From Streptomyces daqingensis (GTDB lineage Bacteria > Actinomycetota > Actinomycetes > Streptomycetales > Streptomycetaceae), in contig NZ_BMMP01000011.1 of assembly GCF_014645895.1 (NCBI RefSeq), positions 207,473-271,472 on the forward strand: 64,000 nucleotides of DNA, given 5' to 3'. Below, in pieces: positions 1 through 8,166 of the stretch (position 1 is its first letter; every line of letters begins with the position of its first letter). The notes under the pieces were generated by a model. It did no database searches. It was not told where the DNA came from and saw only the letters and a list, made by a program, of their open reading frames with translations. A program made the position numbers and the translations under genes.

Positions 1-308
1 ATCTCCCCCTCGATCCGGTCCAGTTCGCCGCCGACGTCACGGGTCTCGTCGCTGGCAGCGAAGACCTCCATCTGCCGGCGGAGGTCGCGTACGGCTTCCA
101 GCACGGCACGCGTCGCCTCGTCCGTCTGCGGAGGCGGGGCGGTGTAGGAGTGCGAAGTGGCCTGGCCGTACCGGCCCGTGGCGACCGCCCCGCCCGACAT
201 GCTCCCGATGTGGACGCTGCCGCCCGCGGCTTCCGGCACCCGCTCCCCGCTCCGTCCGCCGACCGTCGAGTCGTCCGGGCTGCCGGTCGCCGCTTCGCCG
301 GATGTCAT
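1..308 (-). CDS. Small protein with MSGGAVATG motif and coiled-coil-like tail (3' end outside window)
   Basis: The ATG at 308-306 overlaps the TGA of the upstream gene (ATGA), so the two are translationally coupled. About 102 residues are visible. A polar N-terminus is followed at residues 37-45 by MSGGAVATG, which also ends the upstream membrane protein. After a short S/T/P linker comes a charged stretch with heptad-like spacing (EAVRDLRRQMEVF...). I do not recognise a catalytic domain. Short Gly/Val/Ala motifs shared by neighbouring proteins resemble the amyloid signalling motifs (BASS/RHIM-like) known from bacterial sensor-effector pairs; that assignment is inference. The C-terminus lies beyond position 1. 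Confidence 0.7.
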   Translation of the reverse strand, partial: MTSGEAATGSPDDSTVGGRSGERVPEAAGGSVHIGSMSGGAVATGRYGQATSHSYTAPPPQTDEATRAVLEAVRDLRRQMEVFAASDETRDVGGELDRIEGE

Positions 309-2002
309 GTGAAGCTCCCCTCCCTGTGCTCCGCCCGGCCGTGCTCACCGGTGGCGACCGCCCCGCCGCTCATCTCCTTGATGAACACGCCGCCGTCGCG
401 CACGTTCACGATCTGCTGCTCGAAGCGGTCCGTGCGGTAGCCGTGCTGCTCCAGGGCGTCCCGCACTCCGCTGGCGATGCGGTCCTGGACCGTCTTGATG
501 TAGCGGCTGACGTCCATCTCCTGGAAGAGCGACAGCTCGGACGTGCCGGCCAGCTCCCGGATGGAGACGAGCGGCGCGTCCGGAGCGGCGTGCTCCGGCG
601 AGGAGAGCCACACGCGGCAGACCGAGAACAGCGCCCGCATCGCGGCGATCCCCGCGGCGGCAGTGACGGCCGGCGCCGTCAGAAGGGCGAAGACGCCCTC
701 CCTCAGCGGCCCCTCGGCATGGCGCTCGACGACCGCGTCCACCTCGCGGAAGCTCTCGGCGATCGGACCGAGCACGTGCGGAACGACCTCCAGGACGAGC
801 ATCCCGCCCTGCGTGTGCACCCTGACCAGCAGGGTCACGACCACCTGCTCATCCCACGCCCCCACGCGCACGCGGATGAAGTGGCGGCGCGCCTCCCCGC
901 CTTCGTCGACGGACTCCGCCAGATGCGCCTGCACGTTCTCGGCGCTGTAGACCCCGCCGTCCCGGCGCACGCCGGAGGGCAGATAGACGAACTCCCCGAT
1001 CTCGAGCTCGCGCAGCCGGTCCCTGCTGGTGCGGGCCGCGGACTCGCGGAGCGCGACCAGCCGCGGCATGATCATGCCCAGGACGTGGCGGTTGGACAGG
1101 TGCGTCTCGCCCTGGCTCGGTACGCCGTGCTCGAACTCCTTCTTGCGGCGCAGCTCCAGCGCGAACGACCACGGCTTGTACGGCACGCCCGCCCCGACGA
1201 AAGGCCGGTTGGCGTCGTACAGGGCGGCCTGGGCGTGCTGTTCGCGGTCGAGGGCCTCACCGACCAGGTGGTAGCGCTGCGTCAGCGGGAGGTCGGGCTG
1301 CACCGCCGTGGCGAACTTCTCGCGGCTGAGCTGCTCGCGCAGCACGCTCGTCACCCGGACCCGGTGCCACCACACGACGGCCGCCAGCAGCAGCGGGAAG
1401 ATCACCGGGAGGGGGTTCTCCGAGACGCCCGTCACGGCGGTGACCCAGTACACGGCGGCGAACAGCCGGGCGGCGAGGGTGACGACCTTGCCGAGCATCC
1501 GCCGCGCCCCCGAGCGGGCCCACCAGCGCGGCGCCCTGGACTGCATGTACACCAGCGTCTCGCGTCCGGACACGGCACGGCCGGCCCACAGGGCGAGGAC
1601 GACGGCGGCGTAGAACAGCACCCACGCCGTGGGCTGTTCGGAGAGGGACGTCCCCGAGCCGAAGTCGGAGAGGAAGACCAGCCGGAGCATCTCGTCGAAG
1701 GGGAGGCCGGTGCCGCCGAACCTGTCCTCCATGGAGTCCCACGTCAGCACCGCGGAGGCGGCGAAGAACGCGAGCCACACCCCCGCCATGGCCAGGGCGG
1801 TGCGGACCTCCTGCTGACGGGCTCTCAGTGCGTGGGCGAGGACGGGGCGCAGATCGACGCCGAGCGACGGCGGCACCGGACGCTCCGCGTGGCCGATCAG
1901 CTCGTCTATGACGCGCTGCCGGAATGCGGAGTTCAACCGCGCGCCCGCGCACAGCAGTCGGGTCGCCTCGCTGTGAGCAGGCGTGTGCGCTGCGTGACTC
2001 AA
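305..2002 (-). CDS. Multi-pass membrane protein with C-terminal MSGGAVATG motif
   Basis: 565 residues from a TTG at 2002-2000, preceded by GGGGGA five bases upstream; the frame stays open farther upstream but without a convincing start. The N-terminal 70 residues (LCAGARLNSAFR, then PPSLGVD) resemble the head of a large family of uncharacterised Streptomyces membrane proteins. Four hydrophobic segments follow (around AGVWLAFFAAS, VLFYAAVVLALW, FAAVYWVTAV and FPLLLAAVVWW), then a long soluble part with no recognised enzyme motif. The tail carries MSGGAVATG at residues 544-552, near-identical to a segment of the overlapping downstream protein. The architecture would fit a membrane sensor passing a signal through the tail motif, but no function is shown by the sequence. 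Confidence 0.75.
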   Translation of the reverse strand: MSHAAHTPAHSEATRLLCAGARLNSAFRQRVIDELIGHAERPVPPSLGVDLRPVLAHALRARQQEVRTALAMAGVWLAFFAASAVLTWDSMEDRFGGTGLPFDEMLRLVFLSDFGSGTSLSEQPTAWVLFYAAVVLALWAGRAVSGRETLVYMQSRAPRWWARSGARRMLGKVVTLAARLFAAVYWVTAVTGVSENPLPVIFPLLLAAVVWWHRVRVTSVLREQLSREKFATAVQPDLPLTQRYHLVGEALDREQHAQAALYDANRPFVGAGVPYKPWSFALELRRKKEFEHGVPSQGETHLSNRHVLGMIMPRLVALRESAARTSRDRLRELEIGEFVYLPSGVRRDGGVYSAENVQAHLAESVDEGGEARRHFIRVRVGAWDEQVVVTLLVRVHTQGGMLVLEVVPHVLGPIAESFREVDAVVERHAEGPLREGVFALLTAPAVTAAAGIAAMRALFSVCRVWLSSPEHAAPDAPLVSIRELAGTSELSLFQEMDVSRYIKTVQDRIASGVRDALEQHGYRTDRFEQQIVNVRDGGVFIKEMSGGAVATGEHGRAEHREGSFT

Positions 2003-2186
2003 GACAGTCCCCCGATTTCCCCTAAGGTCTGGTCCAGGGAGGTCACGAACATACCCGAGGATGCGGGCGGCGGGCCACGTCGGAGGGTCGCCCTGTGGAT
2101 AACTGTTAGGGAACAACGGTGACTTGAGGGCCGGTCAGCGCGCGGAGGGCCTCCGCGGGCCGCGGATCCCGCGCGGGGAGCAACGC

Positions 2187-2235
2187 GGCGGGCCCGCGGT
2201 TCGGGAGCTGATCGCTCCCGAACCGCGGGCCCGCC
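2187..2235 (-). terminator. Intrinsic terminator downstream of mdh
   Basis: Perfect 22-bp inverted repeat (2187-2208 with 2214-2235) around the 5-base loop TGATC, 46 bases past the mdh stop. It is G+C rich and lacks a long T run, as is usual in Streptomyces. It separates mdh from the membrane protein gene starting at 2002. Confidence 0.85.
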
Positions 2236-2280
2236 GGATCCGGTCTGCTGCGGCCGTCGCGCAGACGGCCGGCCGTCGCG

Positions 2281-3270
2281 TCAGAGCAGCCCGAGGCCCC
2301 GGACCGCTTCGCGCTCCTCGGAGAGCTCCTGGACGGAGGCGTCGATGCGGGTGCGGGAGAAGTCGTTGATCTCCAGGCCCTGCACGATCTCGTACGACCC
2401 TCCCGAGCAGGTCACGGGGAAGGACGAGATCAGGCCCTCGGGGACCCCGTAGGAACCGTCCGAGGGGATGCCCATCGAGGTCCAGTCGCCGGACGGGGTG
2501 CCGTTGACCCAGGTGTGCACGTGGTCGATGGCGGCGTTGGCGGCCGAGGCGGCCGAAGATGCGCCGCGTGCCTCGATGATGGCGGCGCCGCGCTTGGCGA
2601 CGGTCGGGATGAACTCCTCGGCCAGCCACTTCTCGTCGTTGACGGTCTCGGCGGCGTTCTTGCCGGCGATCTCGGCGTTGAAGATGTCGGGGTACTGCGT
2701 GGCCGAGTGGTTGCCCCAGATCGTCAGCCTCTTGATGTCCGCGACCTGCGTGCCCGTCTTCTTCGCGAGCTGGGTGAGCGCGCGGTTGTGGTCGAGCCGC
2801 GTCATGGCGGTGAAGCGCTCCGCCGGCACGTCCGGGGCGGCGGCCTGGGCGATGAGCGCGTTGGTGTTGGCGGGGTTGCCGACGACGAGGACCTTCACGT
2901 CGTCCGCCGCGTGGTCGTTGATGGCCTTGCCCTGCGGCTTGAAGATGCCGCCGTTGGCCTCCAGCAGGTCCCCGCGCTCCATGCCCTTCGTGCGGGGACG
3001 GGCGCCGACGAGCAGGCCGACGTTGGCACCGTCGAAGGCGACGTTCGGGTCGTCCGTGATGTCGATGCCCTGCAGCAGCGGGAAGGCGCAGTCGTCGAGC
3101 TCCATGGCGGTGCCCTCGGCGGCCTTCAGAGCCGGCGTGATCTCCAGCAGCCGCAGCTTGACGGGCACGTCGGCACCGAGCAGCTGGCCGGAGGCGATAC
3201 GGAAGAGCAGCGCGTAGCCGATCTGGCCGGCCGCTCCGGTGACGGTGACATTGACGGGGGTGCGGGTCAT
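2281..3270 (-). CDS. mdh: Malate dehydrogenase
   Basis: 329-residue cytosolic NAD-dependent malate dehydrogenase, interconverting malate and oxaloacetate in the TCA cycle. The N-terminus shows the dinucleotide-binding loop TGAAGQIGYALL of the long (type 2) bacterial MDH group. Further on are the substrate-loop arginines (RPRTKGMERGDLL), the NAD-contact segment VVGNPANTNA and the catalytic histidine in IWGNHSATQYPD. The length matches the family. I chose the ATG at 3270-3268 (MTRTPVNVTV), with GGAG ten bases upstream; an open extension to 3327 has no support. It is monocistronic, with a candidate promoter region upstream and a strong hairpin downstream. Confidence 0.97.
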   Translation of the reverse strand: MTRTPVNVTVTGAAGQIGYALLFRIASGQLLGADVPVKLRLLEITPALKAAEGTAMELDDCAFPLLQGIDITDDPNVAFDGANVGLLVGARPRTKGMERGDLLEANGGIFKPQGKAINDHAADDVKVLVVGNPANTNALIAQAAAPDVPAERFTAMTRLDHNRALTQLAKKTGTQVADIKRLTIWGNHSATQYPDIFNAEIAGKNAAETVNDEKWLAEEFIPTVAKRGAAIIEARGASSAASAANAAIDHVHTWVNGTPSGDWTSMGIPSDGSYGVPEGLISSFPVTCSGGSYEIVQGLEINDFSRTRIDASVQELSEEREAVRGLGLL

Positions 3271-3413
3271 GGCGGTCTCCGTAGTACCTGGCGGTGGCAG
3301 TTCCGAGGCGGGGTCCTTCCCCGGCACACCTCCCCGGGTCCTCCTCCGCGGCGAAGCGTGCGGGGAAGCCAGGGGAAGAAGCCTGTGGGAACGCGCCCTG
3401 CCCGATCCGGGAA

Positions 3414-3433
3414 GTCTCTCTACGTCAAGAGAC
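3414..3433. promoter_or_regulatory. mdh: Candidate mdh promoter/operator dyad
   Basis: Inverted repeat GTCTCT-N8-AGAGAC centred about 150 bases before mdh. On the minus strand the spacer contains TTGACG, a good -35 hexamer; no clear -10 follows at 17-18 bases. The rest of 3271-3779 shows no gene, only the hairpin at 3468-3508. Confidence 0.3.
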
Positions 3434-3467
3434 CCCGCGCCAGGCTATCCGACGCCCGATACGCGCC

Positions 3468-3508
3468 GGCAGCCGCCCGCGCAAGGAGGGGTTGCGCGGG
3501 AGGCTGCC
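3468..3508 (-). terminator. Hairpin between HTH regulator gene and mdh
   Basis: Arms 3468-3484 and 3492-3508 pair over 17 bp with one mismatch around a 7-base loop. It lies 270 bases past the stop of the HTH/DUF2690 gene and upstream of mdh. It could end transcripts from the former or shield the mdh promoter. Confidence 0.55.
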
Positions 3509-3779
3509 GGTCGCCGCCAGCCCGTGGGGGGAGCTGGTATGGCGCCTGCCCGGAATCGCACAACCCATGCATGCGCATTCATCCGAACTCGAACGGCCCG
3601 CGGCGCGGTTGGCGCGCGGGGCGACGAACCGCTGGTCCGGGGCGTGCGGAGGGGGCGGAGCGCCGCGCATCGCACCCGCGAGACGGCGCGGATCACGCCC
3701 TCCGCGCGGGTCCGGCGGGCACGGGCCGCACGGCCTACGTCGCGCGCCCGCGCCCCTGTTGGGCCTGCCGCCCCGCCCG

Positions 3780-5234
3780 TCAGGGGGTCGACGGCTGCGC
3801 CGCCGGCGCCGAGGGTTCCGTCCCGTCGCCGGACTCGGCGGCGCCGCCGGTCTCCGCCACGCCACCCGGTTCGGTGCATCCGGTGGTGCCCGCCGCGAGG
3901 GTGGCGCAGGCGCGCGCCTCCGTCGCGGAGCTGACGGCCACCATCTCGGTGTAGGCGTCGTTCGTCGAGCCGACCTCGTCGCTCTCGGCGTGCCCGCCCG
4001 CGCTGATCTTCAGCCCGTCCCCCTGGGCGGCACCGGTGATCCGGCCCCAGGCGGCCTTGCACACCTTGCTGTAGCGCACCTCGACCATGCTCGGACCGAC
4101 GAAGGCGGAGCTGCTGCTCTTGACGTTCTGCCCGCCGCAGCCCATCTCCTCCGGGTCCTTGCCGATGCAGTCCTCGCCCTGGCACTTCACGCCCGCCGGC
4201 AGGTTCGGAGCGGTCTTGGAAGGCGAGGGCTTCGGCGAGGCTTTGCTGTTGTCCGTCACCCCGGGAAGCCCGAACATCAGCACCCCGACGGCGATCACGG
4301 CGAACGCACCGGCGGCACCCGCGAAGAGAGCCGCGTACCGCACCTTGCGGGAAGCCCCCTCGGGATCCTGCGGAGCCGCCTGCGGCGCCGGGCCCTGGGA
4401 GCCGCCGGGAGGTACGGAGACCCCGGGCGACGCCGCCGCGCCGGGAGCGGCGGCACCCTCCGCGGCCTCGCGCAGGGAGGCGACGCTGCCCAGGACGTAC
4501 GTCCCCGACGAGTCGCTCTCCGCAGCGGGTGAACGCTCCTGCGTCGCGGGCCATGCGCCCAGGTCGACCCGCTGACGCTCCCTCGCCGCTCCCCTGCGGG
4601 GAAGCGGCCGCAGCATCGCCGTGTGGTCGTCCCCCGGCGGCTTCTCGAAGTCCGGGCGCCCGGCCCGGCCGGAAGCGGCGCCGCTGCCCGAGAGTTCGGA
4701 CGCGGAAGGCGGAGCCGCCGAAGTGGCGGCGGGTCCGCGGGTGTTGAGAGGCTCGGCGTCGTTCCCGCCCGCGGCAGGCGCGTCGCCGCGTGACGCGCCC
4801 TTGCCCTTCTTGCCTGCCTGCTTCCCCCCGTCGGCCTCGCCCTTGGCCTTCGTCTTGTTGCGGGGGCGCTTCTTGCCCTTGGCGGGCTCGTCCCAGAACT
4901 CGCCGAGCGCCTCACGCGCCTGGGCGACGCGGATGGCCTCCATCGTGACGTCGTGCCGCATCTCCGCGCGGCTCCACGCCCGTTCGGCCAGTTCCCACAT
5001 CGTCTCCAGGTGACGGATGTCGGTGTCGGTCACCTCCGCCAGAGCGTGCGCCGCGCCGCGCGGCGGCAGCAGCCGGCCGCCCAGGTACTTCTCCCAGGAC
5101 GACTTGCTGTAGCCCGTGCGGTCGGCGACCGTCGCGACGCTCATCCCGCTGCGGTCCACCAGCCTCCTCAGCTGGCTGGTGAACTCGCGTATCTGCGGGT
5201 CCAGTTCCTCCGGTAGCGGCCTCCACCGAGGCAT
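3780..5234 (-). CDS. HTH DNA-binding membrane protein with DUF2690 domain
   Basis: 484 residues from the ATG at 5234 (MPRWRPLPEEL). Residues 15-75 form an XRE-like helix-turn-helix (LRRLVDRSGMSVATVADRTG, then SWEKYLGGR). A disordered K/A/S/P-rich region follows. One transmembrane helix (about residues 320-348, ending MFGLPGV) precedes a C-terminal domain with paired cysteines (CQGEDC, GCGGQ, VCKAAW) typical of DUF2690. The layout suggests a cytoplasmic DNA-binding head linked to a cysteine-rich domain outside the membrane, i.e. a one-component transmembrane regulator. Its ligand and targets are unknown. It stands alone between terminators. Confidence 0.85.
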   Translation of the reverse strand: MPRWRPLPEELDPQIREFTSQLRRLVDRSGMSVATVADRTGYSKSSWEKYLGGRLLPPRGAAHALAEVTDTDIRHLETMWELAERAWSRAEMRHDVTMEAIRVAQAREALGEFWDEPAKGKKRPRNKTKAKGEADGGKQAGKKGKGASRGDAPAAGGNDAEPLNTRGPAATSAAPPSASELSGSGAASGRAGRPDFEKPPGDDHTAMLRPLPRRGAARERQRVDLGAWPATQERSPAAESDSSGTYVLGSVASLREAAEGAAAPGAAASPGVSVPPGGSQGPAPQAAPQDPEGASRKVRYAALFAGAAGAFAVIAVGVLMFGLPGVTDNSKASPKPSPSKTAPNLPAGVKCQGEDCIGKDPEEMGCGGQNVKSSSSAFVGPSMVEVRYSKVCKAAWGRITGAAQGDGLKISAGGHAESDEVGSTNDAYTEMVAVSSATEARACATLAAGTTGCTEPGGVAETGGAAESGDGTEPSAPAAQPSTP

Positions 5235-5326
5235 GTGCCTCCCCCTCGTCCCCCGAATTCGTCGACATTCCCCGCGCTTGGTCGTCACTAGTCTGCCACC
5301 ACGACGCGCCGGTGCGGCCATGGCGG

Positions 5327-5358
5327 GGGCCCGCACTTCACCGTGGAAGTACGGGCCC
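5327..5358 (-). terminator. Terminator of the folD-DUF3017 operon
   Basis: Arms 5327-5339 and 5346-5358 pair over 13 positions with one mismatch around a 6-base loop, about 96 bases after the DUF3017 stop. It is G+C rich with no T run. Confidence 0.75.
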
Positions 5359-5453
5359 TCTCCCGGCGTCACCCGGTGTGTCGGCGCACGTGCCCTACGC
5401 CGTCGACGGCGCCCCGGAATGCCGGAGTGGCGGCTCTCCGCGGCGCTTGTCCG

Positions 5454-5870
5454 CTACTGGGTTCCTTCGCTGCCTCTGATCGTGAAGTGGAGGATGTCCT
5501 CCAGGATCGGGATGCTCAGTATCGGGTCGGGCTGCGCCATCAGCGCCAGCAGGAAGATGGCCAGACCGAGCAGCCCGTACGTCAGCATGTCCGTGAACGC
5601 GGAACGGACCGCGAGCATCCCCACCGACGGCATGAACCTGCGCAGTACCGCGCCGCCGATCAGCGAACCTCCGATGATCAGGGTCCCCGCGCGGAACTCC
5701 CCGATCGTCACCAGCAGTCCGATCAGCACCCCGCAGCACACCGCGAGCAGCGGCCATTGGCGGTAGGGCGCCGCGTGTCCGGCTCCCATCGCCCGCCGGC
5801 CGCCCTCGGGGCGGGCCGTGTCCCGCGTCACCGTGGGGAAGCGGCGCGTGCCGCGTGCGTTGACCTTCAT
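5454..5870 (-). CDS. DUF3017 membrane protein
   Basis: 138 residues from the ATG at 5870; a second in-frame ATG at 5789 (MGAGHAAPY) is an equally possible start and would remove a charged N-terminal tail. Three hydrophobic helices are visible (QWPLLAVCCGVLIGLLVTI, FRAGTLIIGGSLIGGAVL, MLTYGLLGLAIFLLALMA). DUF3017 proteins are small actinobacterial membrane proteins regularly encoded just after folD, as here (46-base gap). No biochemical role is known. Confidence 0.85.
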   Translation of the reverse strand: MKVNARGTRRFPTVTRDTARPEGGRRAMGAGHAAPYRQWPLLAVCCGVLIGLLVTIGEFRAGTLIIGGSLIGGAVLRRFMPSVGMLAVRSAFTDMLTYGLLGLAIFLLALMAQPDPILSIPILEDILHFTIRGSEGTQ

Positions 5871-5916
5871 ACCCTCACCACTCGAGATCTCGACGGCCCG
5901 GCGGCCCCGTCCGGCC

Positions 5917-6789
5917 TCACCGGGGGTCCTGGACGGGCTCCACGCCCCGCTCGGCCGCCTCGACGACGTTGACGAGCAGCTGCGCGCGGGTCATCGGGCC
6001 GACGCCGCCGGGGTTCGGTGAGATCCATGCCGCGACCTCCGCCACACCAGGATGCACGTCGCCCACGATCTTGCCGTGCTCGTCCCGGCTGACGCCCACG
6101 TCCAGGACGGCCGAGCCGGGGCGCACGTCCTCCGGCTTGATCAGGTGGGGCACCCCCGCCGCGGCCACGACGACGTCCGCCTGCCGCAGCAGCGCCGGCA
6201 GGTCGCGCGTACCGGTGTGGCACTGCGTCACCGTGGCGTTGACGCCGCGCCGGGTCAGGAGCAGCGGGATGGACCGTCCGACGGTGATACCGCGCCCGAC
6301 GACGACCACGTGCGCCCCGTTCAGCTCGACCTCGTGGCGGCGAAGAAGCTGGATGATGCCCTGAGGCGTGCAGGGCAGCGGGCCCGGCTCGTTCAGCACC
6401 AGGCGGCCCAGGCTCGTGGGGTGCAGCCCGTCCGCGTCCTTGGCCGGGTCCATGAGCTGGAGCACCCGGTTCGTGTCGATGCCCCGGGGGAGCGGCAGCT
6501 GCACGATGTAACCGGTGCACTCCGGGTCGTCGTTCAGCTCGCGTACGACAGCCTCGATCTCCTCCTGGCCGGCCGTCGCGGGCAGCTCGCGCTGGATCGA
6601 GTTGACGCCGATCTGCCGGCTGTCGCGGTGCTTGCCTGCGACGTACTTCTGGCTGCCGACGTCGTCGCCGACCAGCAGGGTGCCGAGGCCGGGCGTGACG
6701 CCCCGCTCCCTGAGCGCCGCGACGCGCTCCTTCAGGTCGGACTTGATCGATGCCGCCGTGGCCTTGCCGTCGAGAATCTGGGCCGTCAT
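5917..6789 (-). CDS. folD: Bifunctional methylenetetrahydrofolate dehydrogenase/cyclohydrolase
   Basis: 290 residues. FolD oxidises 5,10-methylene-THF to methenyl-THF with NADP+ and hydrolyses it to 10-formyl-THF, the formyl donor used by PurN and PurH, both encoded nearby. Family motifs are clear: the catalytic lysine region VGDDVGSQKYVAGK, YIVQLPLPRGID, DADGLHP, the NADP loop VVVGRGITVGRS and the C-terminal ISPNPGGVGPMTRA. The start is the ATG at 6789 with GGGAG ten bases upstream; an ATG nine bases earlier sits too close to that ribosome site. It heads a two-gene operon with the DUF3017 gene. Confidence 0.97.
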   Translation of the reverse strand: MTAQILDGKATAASIKSDLKERVAALRERGVTPGLGTLLVGDDVGSQKYVAGKHRDSRQIGVNSIQRELPATAGQEEIEAVVRELNDDPECTGYIVQLPLPRGIDTNRVLQLMDPAKDADGLHPTSLGRLVLNEPGPLPCTPQGIIQLLRRHEVELNGAHVVVVGRGITVGRSIPLLLTRRGVNATVTQCHTGTRDLPALLRQADVVVAAAGVPHLIKPEDVRPGSAVLDVGVSRDEHGKIVGDVHPGVAEVAAWISPNPGGVGPMTRAQLLVNVVEAAERGVEPVQDPR

Positions 6790-7096
6790 GGGTCCCATAC
6801 TCCCGGATACGGGGCGCCGGGCAGAAATCCGTATCGCTCCGCAGGACGAGGTACGCCCGGCGGGCACCCCGGGCCCGGGTCCGTTCGCGCCCCGCCCTGT
6901 GTGCAGACCGTGTGACGGAACGAGGGCGGGAGGGCGCACCGGATAACGGGGCCCTCGGGCATCACATTGCGGATTCGCCACATTCCCGGATCCAGCTGGA
7001 CAGCGTCGCACTTCGCCGACCACCATGAAGCGGCGGCCCCACGCCCGGACTTGGAAGACAGTCCGCTGGGCGCCGCAGCATCGGGGGAGGCACATC

Positions 7097-7207
7097 GTGC
7101 ATAACCGCACACCTCACGCAGTCCGCGTCCACGTCGGCGTCTGCGGGGGCGGAACTGTCGTTCCCCCGAGAACTTCGGCCCATTCCGCTCCCAGACGAAG
7201 CACGTAG
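7097..7207 (+). CDS. Possible short upstream ORF
   Basis: 36 codons from a GTG with GGGGGAGG six bases upstream, ending at the ribosome site of the RDD gene. It encodes a basic H/R/V-rich peptide with no recognised motif. The good ribosome site and its position are the only support. The rest of the folD/RDD spacer (6790-7217) shows no gene; it must hold the folD and RDD promoters. Confidence 0.2.
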   Translation: MHNRTPHAVRVHVGVCGGGTVVPPRTSAHSAPRRST

Positions 7208-7217
7208 GAAGGCACCC

Positions 7218-7991
7218 GTGAGCTACCCACCGCCTCCCGGTCAGGACCCGAACAACCCCTACGCCCAGCAGCAGCCGCCGCAGCAGCCGTACGGCTACCC
7301 GCAGCAGCAGCCGCAGCAGGGCGGCCAGCCCGCGTACGGCTACCCGCAGCAGCAGTACGGGCAGCCCCAGTACGGCCAGCAGCCCCAGGGCGGCGTCCCG
7401 GGCCAGCCCGCGTACGGCTACCCGCAGCAGCCCGGAACGGTGCAGGCCAACAACGGCTACATAAACATCAACAACATCGGCATGGCCCAGCTGGCCACCA
7501 TGGGGCAGCGGTTCCTGGCCCGCCTCATCGACGGCCTGATCATCAGCACCGTCCTCACCGTCGTCATGATCGCCGGCCTCGGCAGCGCCATCGGCCTCGG
7601 CAACGACCTGGAGGAGTGCGGCACCTACGCGACGCCGGGCTACAGCCAGTGCGTGCAGGACGCTCAGGAAGCCAGCATGGGCGCCCTGGGCGCCATGATG
7701 GTCATGATGCTCTGCCTCGCCGTCTTCCTCGCGCTGTACGAGTGGCTGATGATCGCCTTCAAGGGCGCGACGGTCGGCAAGATGGCCATGGGCCTGCGCG
7801 TCGTGAAGGAGGCCGACGGCCAGCTTCCGGGCGCCGGCGGCGGCTTCGTCCGCTACATCATCCCGATCGCGGGCGCGGTCGCGTGCTACATCGGCGCGCT
7901 CCTCGTCTTCCTCTCGCCGTTCTTCGACAACAGCGGGAAGCTGCAGGGCTGGCACGACCGCGCCGCGGGCACCGTCGTCATCAAGAAGTAG
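7218..7991 (+). CDS. RDD family membrane protein with Q/Y/P-rich head
   Basis: 257 residues from a GTG at 7218 with AGGAAGG just upstream. Residues 1-75 are a low-complexity segment built on repeats of YGYPQQ, QPAYGYPQ and PQYGQQ. The RDD domain follows: first helix FLARLIDGLIISTVLTVVM with the signature Arg and Asp, a loop with two cysteines, a second helix pair around MMVMMLCLAVFLALYEW, the segment GATVGKMAMGL, and the closing motif LQGWHDRAAGT. RDD proteins are small multi-helix membrane proteins, some linked to ion exchange; the substrate cannot be read here. The next gene starts with the same kind of head. Confidence 0.88.
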   Translation: MSYPPPPGQDPNNPYAQQQPPQQPYGYPQQQPQQGGQPAYGYPQQQYGQPQYGQQPQGGVPGQPAYGYPQQPGTVQANNGYININNIGMAQLATMGQRFLARLIDGLIISTVLTVVMIAGLGSAIGLGNDLEECGTYATPGYSQCVQDAQEASMGALGAMMVMMLCLAVFLALYEWLMIAFKGATVGKMAMGLRVVKEADGQLPGAGGGFVRYIIPIAGAVACYIGALLVFLSPFFDNSGKLQGWHDRAAGTVVIKK

Positions 7992-8044
7992 CGGACGGCC
8001 GCGCGCCTCGCGCGGCGCACCCGTCCGGGACCTCGGCACCACCA

Positions 8045-8083
8045 CGAAGGCCGCGCCGCACCTCACGGGGGCGCGGCCCTTCG
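8045..8083 (+). terminator. Terminator after the RDD gene
   Basis: CGAAGGCCGCGCC (8045-8057) pairs with 8070-8083 apart from one bulged C, loop 12 bases. It lies 54 bases after the RDD stop and before the next membrane protein gene. Confidence 0.7.
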
Positions 8084-8166
8084 TGCGTCACGGGCACGGG
8101 CCGCGCCCGCCCGGCCCCGTCCGCACCGCCCGAACCGTCCGCGCCCCAGACCGAAAGGCACCGACC

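Noticed and set aside
302..2122. Long plus-strand open frame opposite the first membrane protein
   Set aside because: Antisense shadow: third-position G+C of the minus-strand gene keeps this frame open. The protein is an H/R/E/D-rich nonsense sequence with no hydrophobic or domain pattern.
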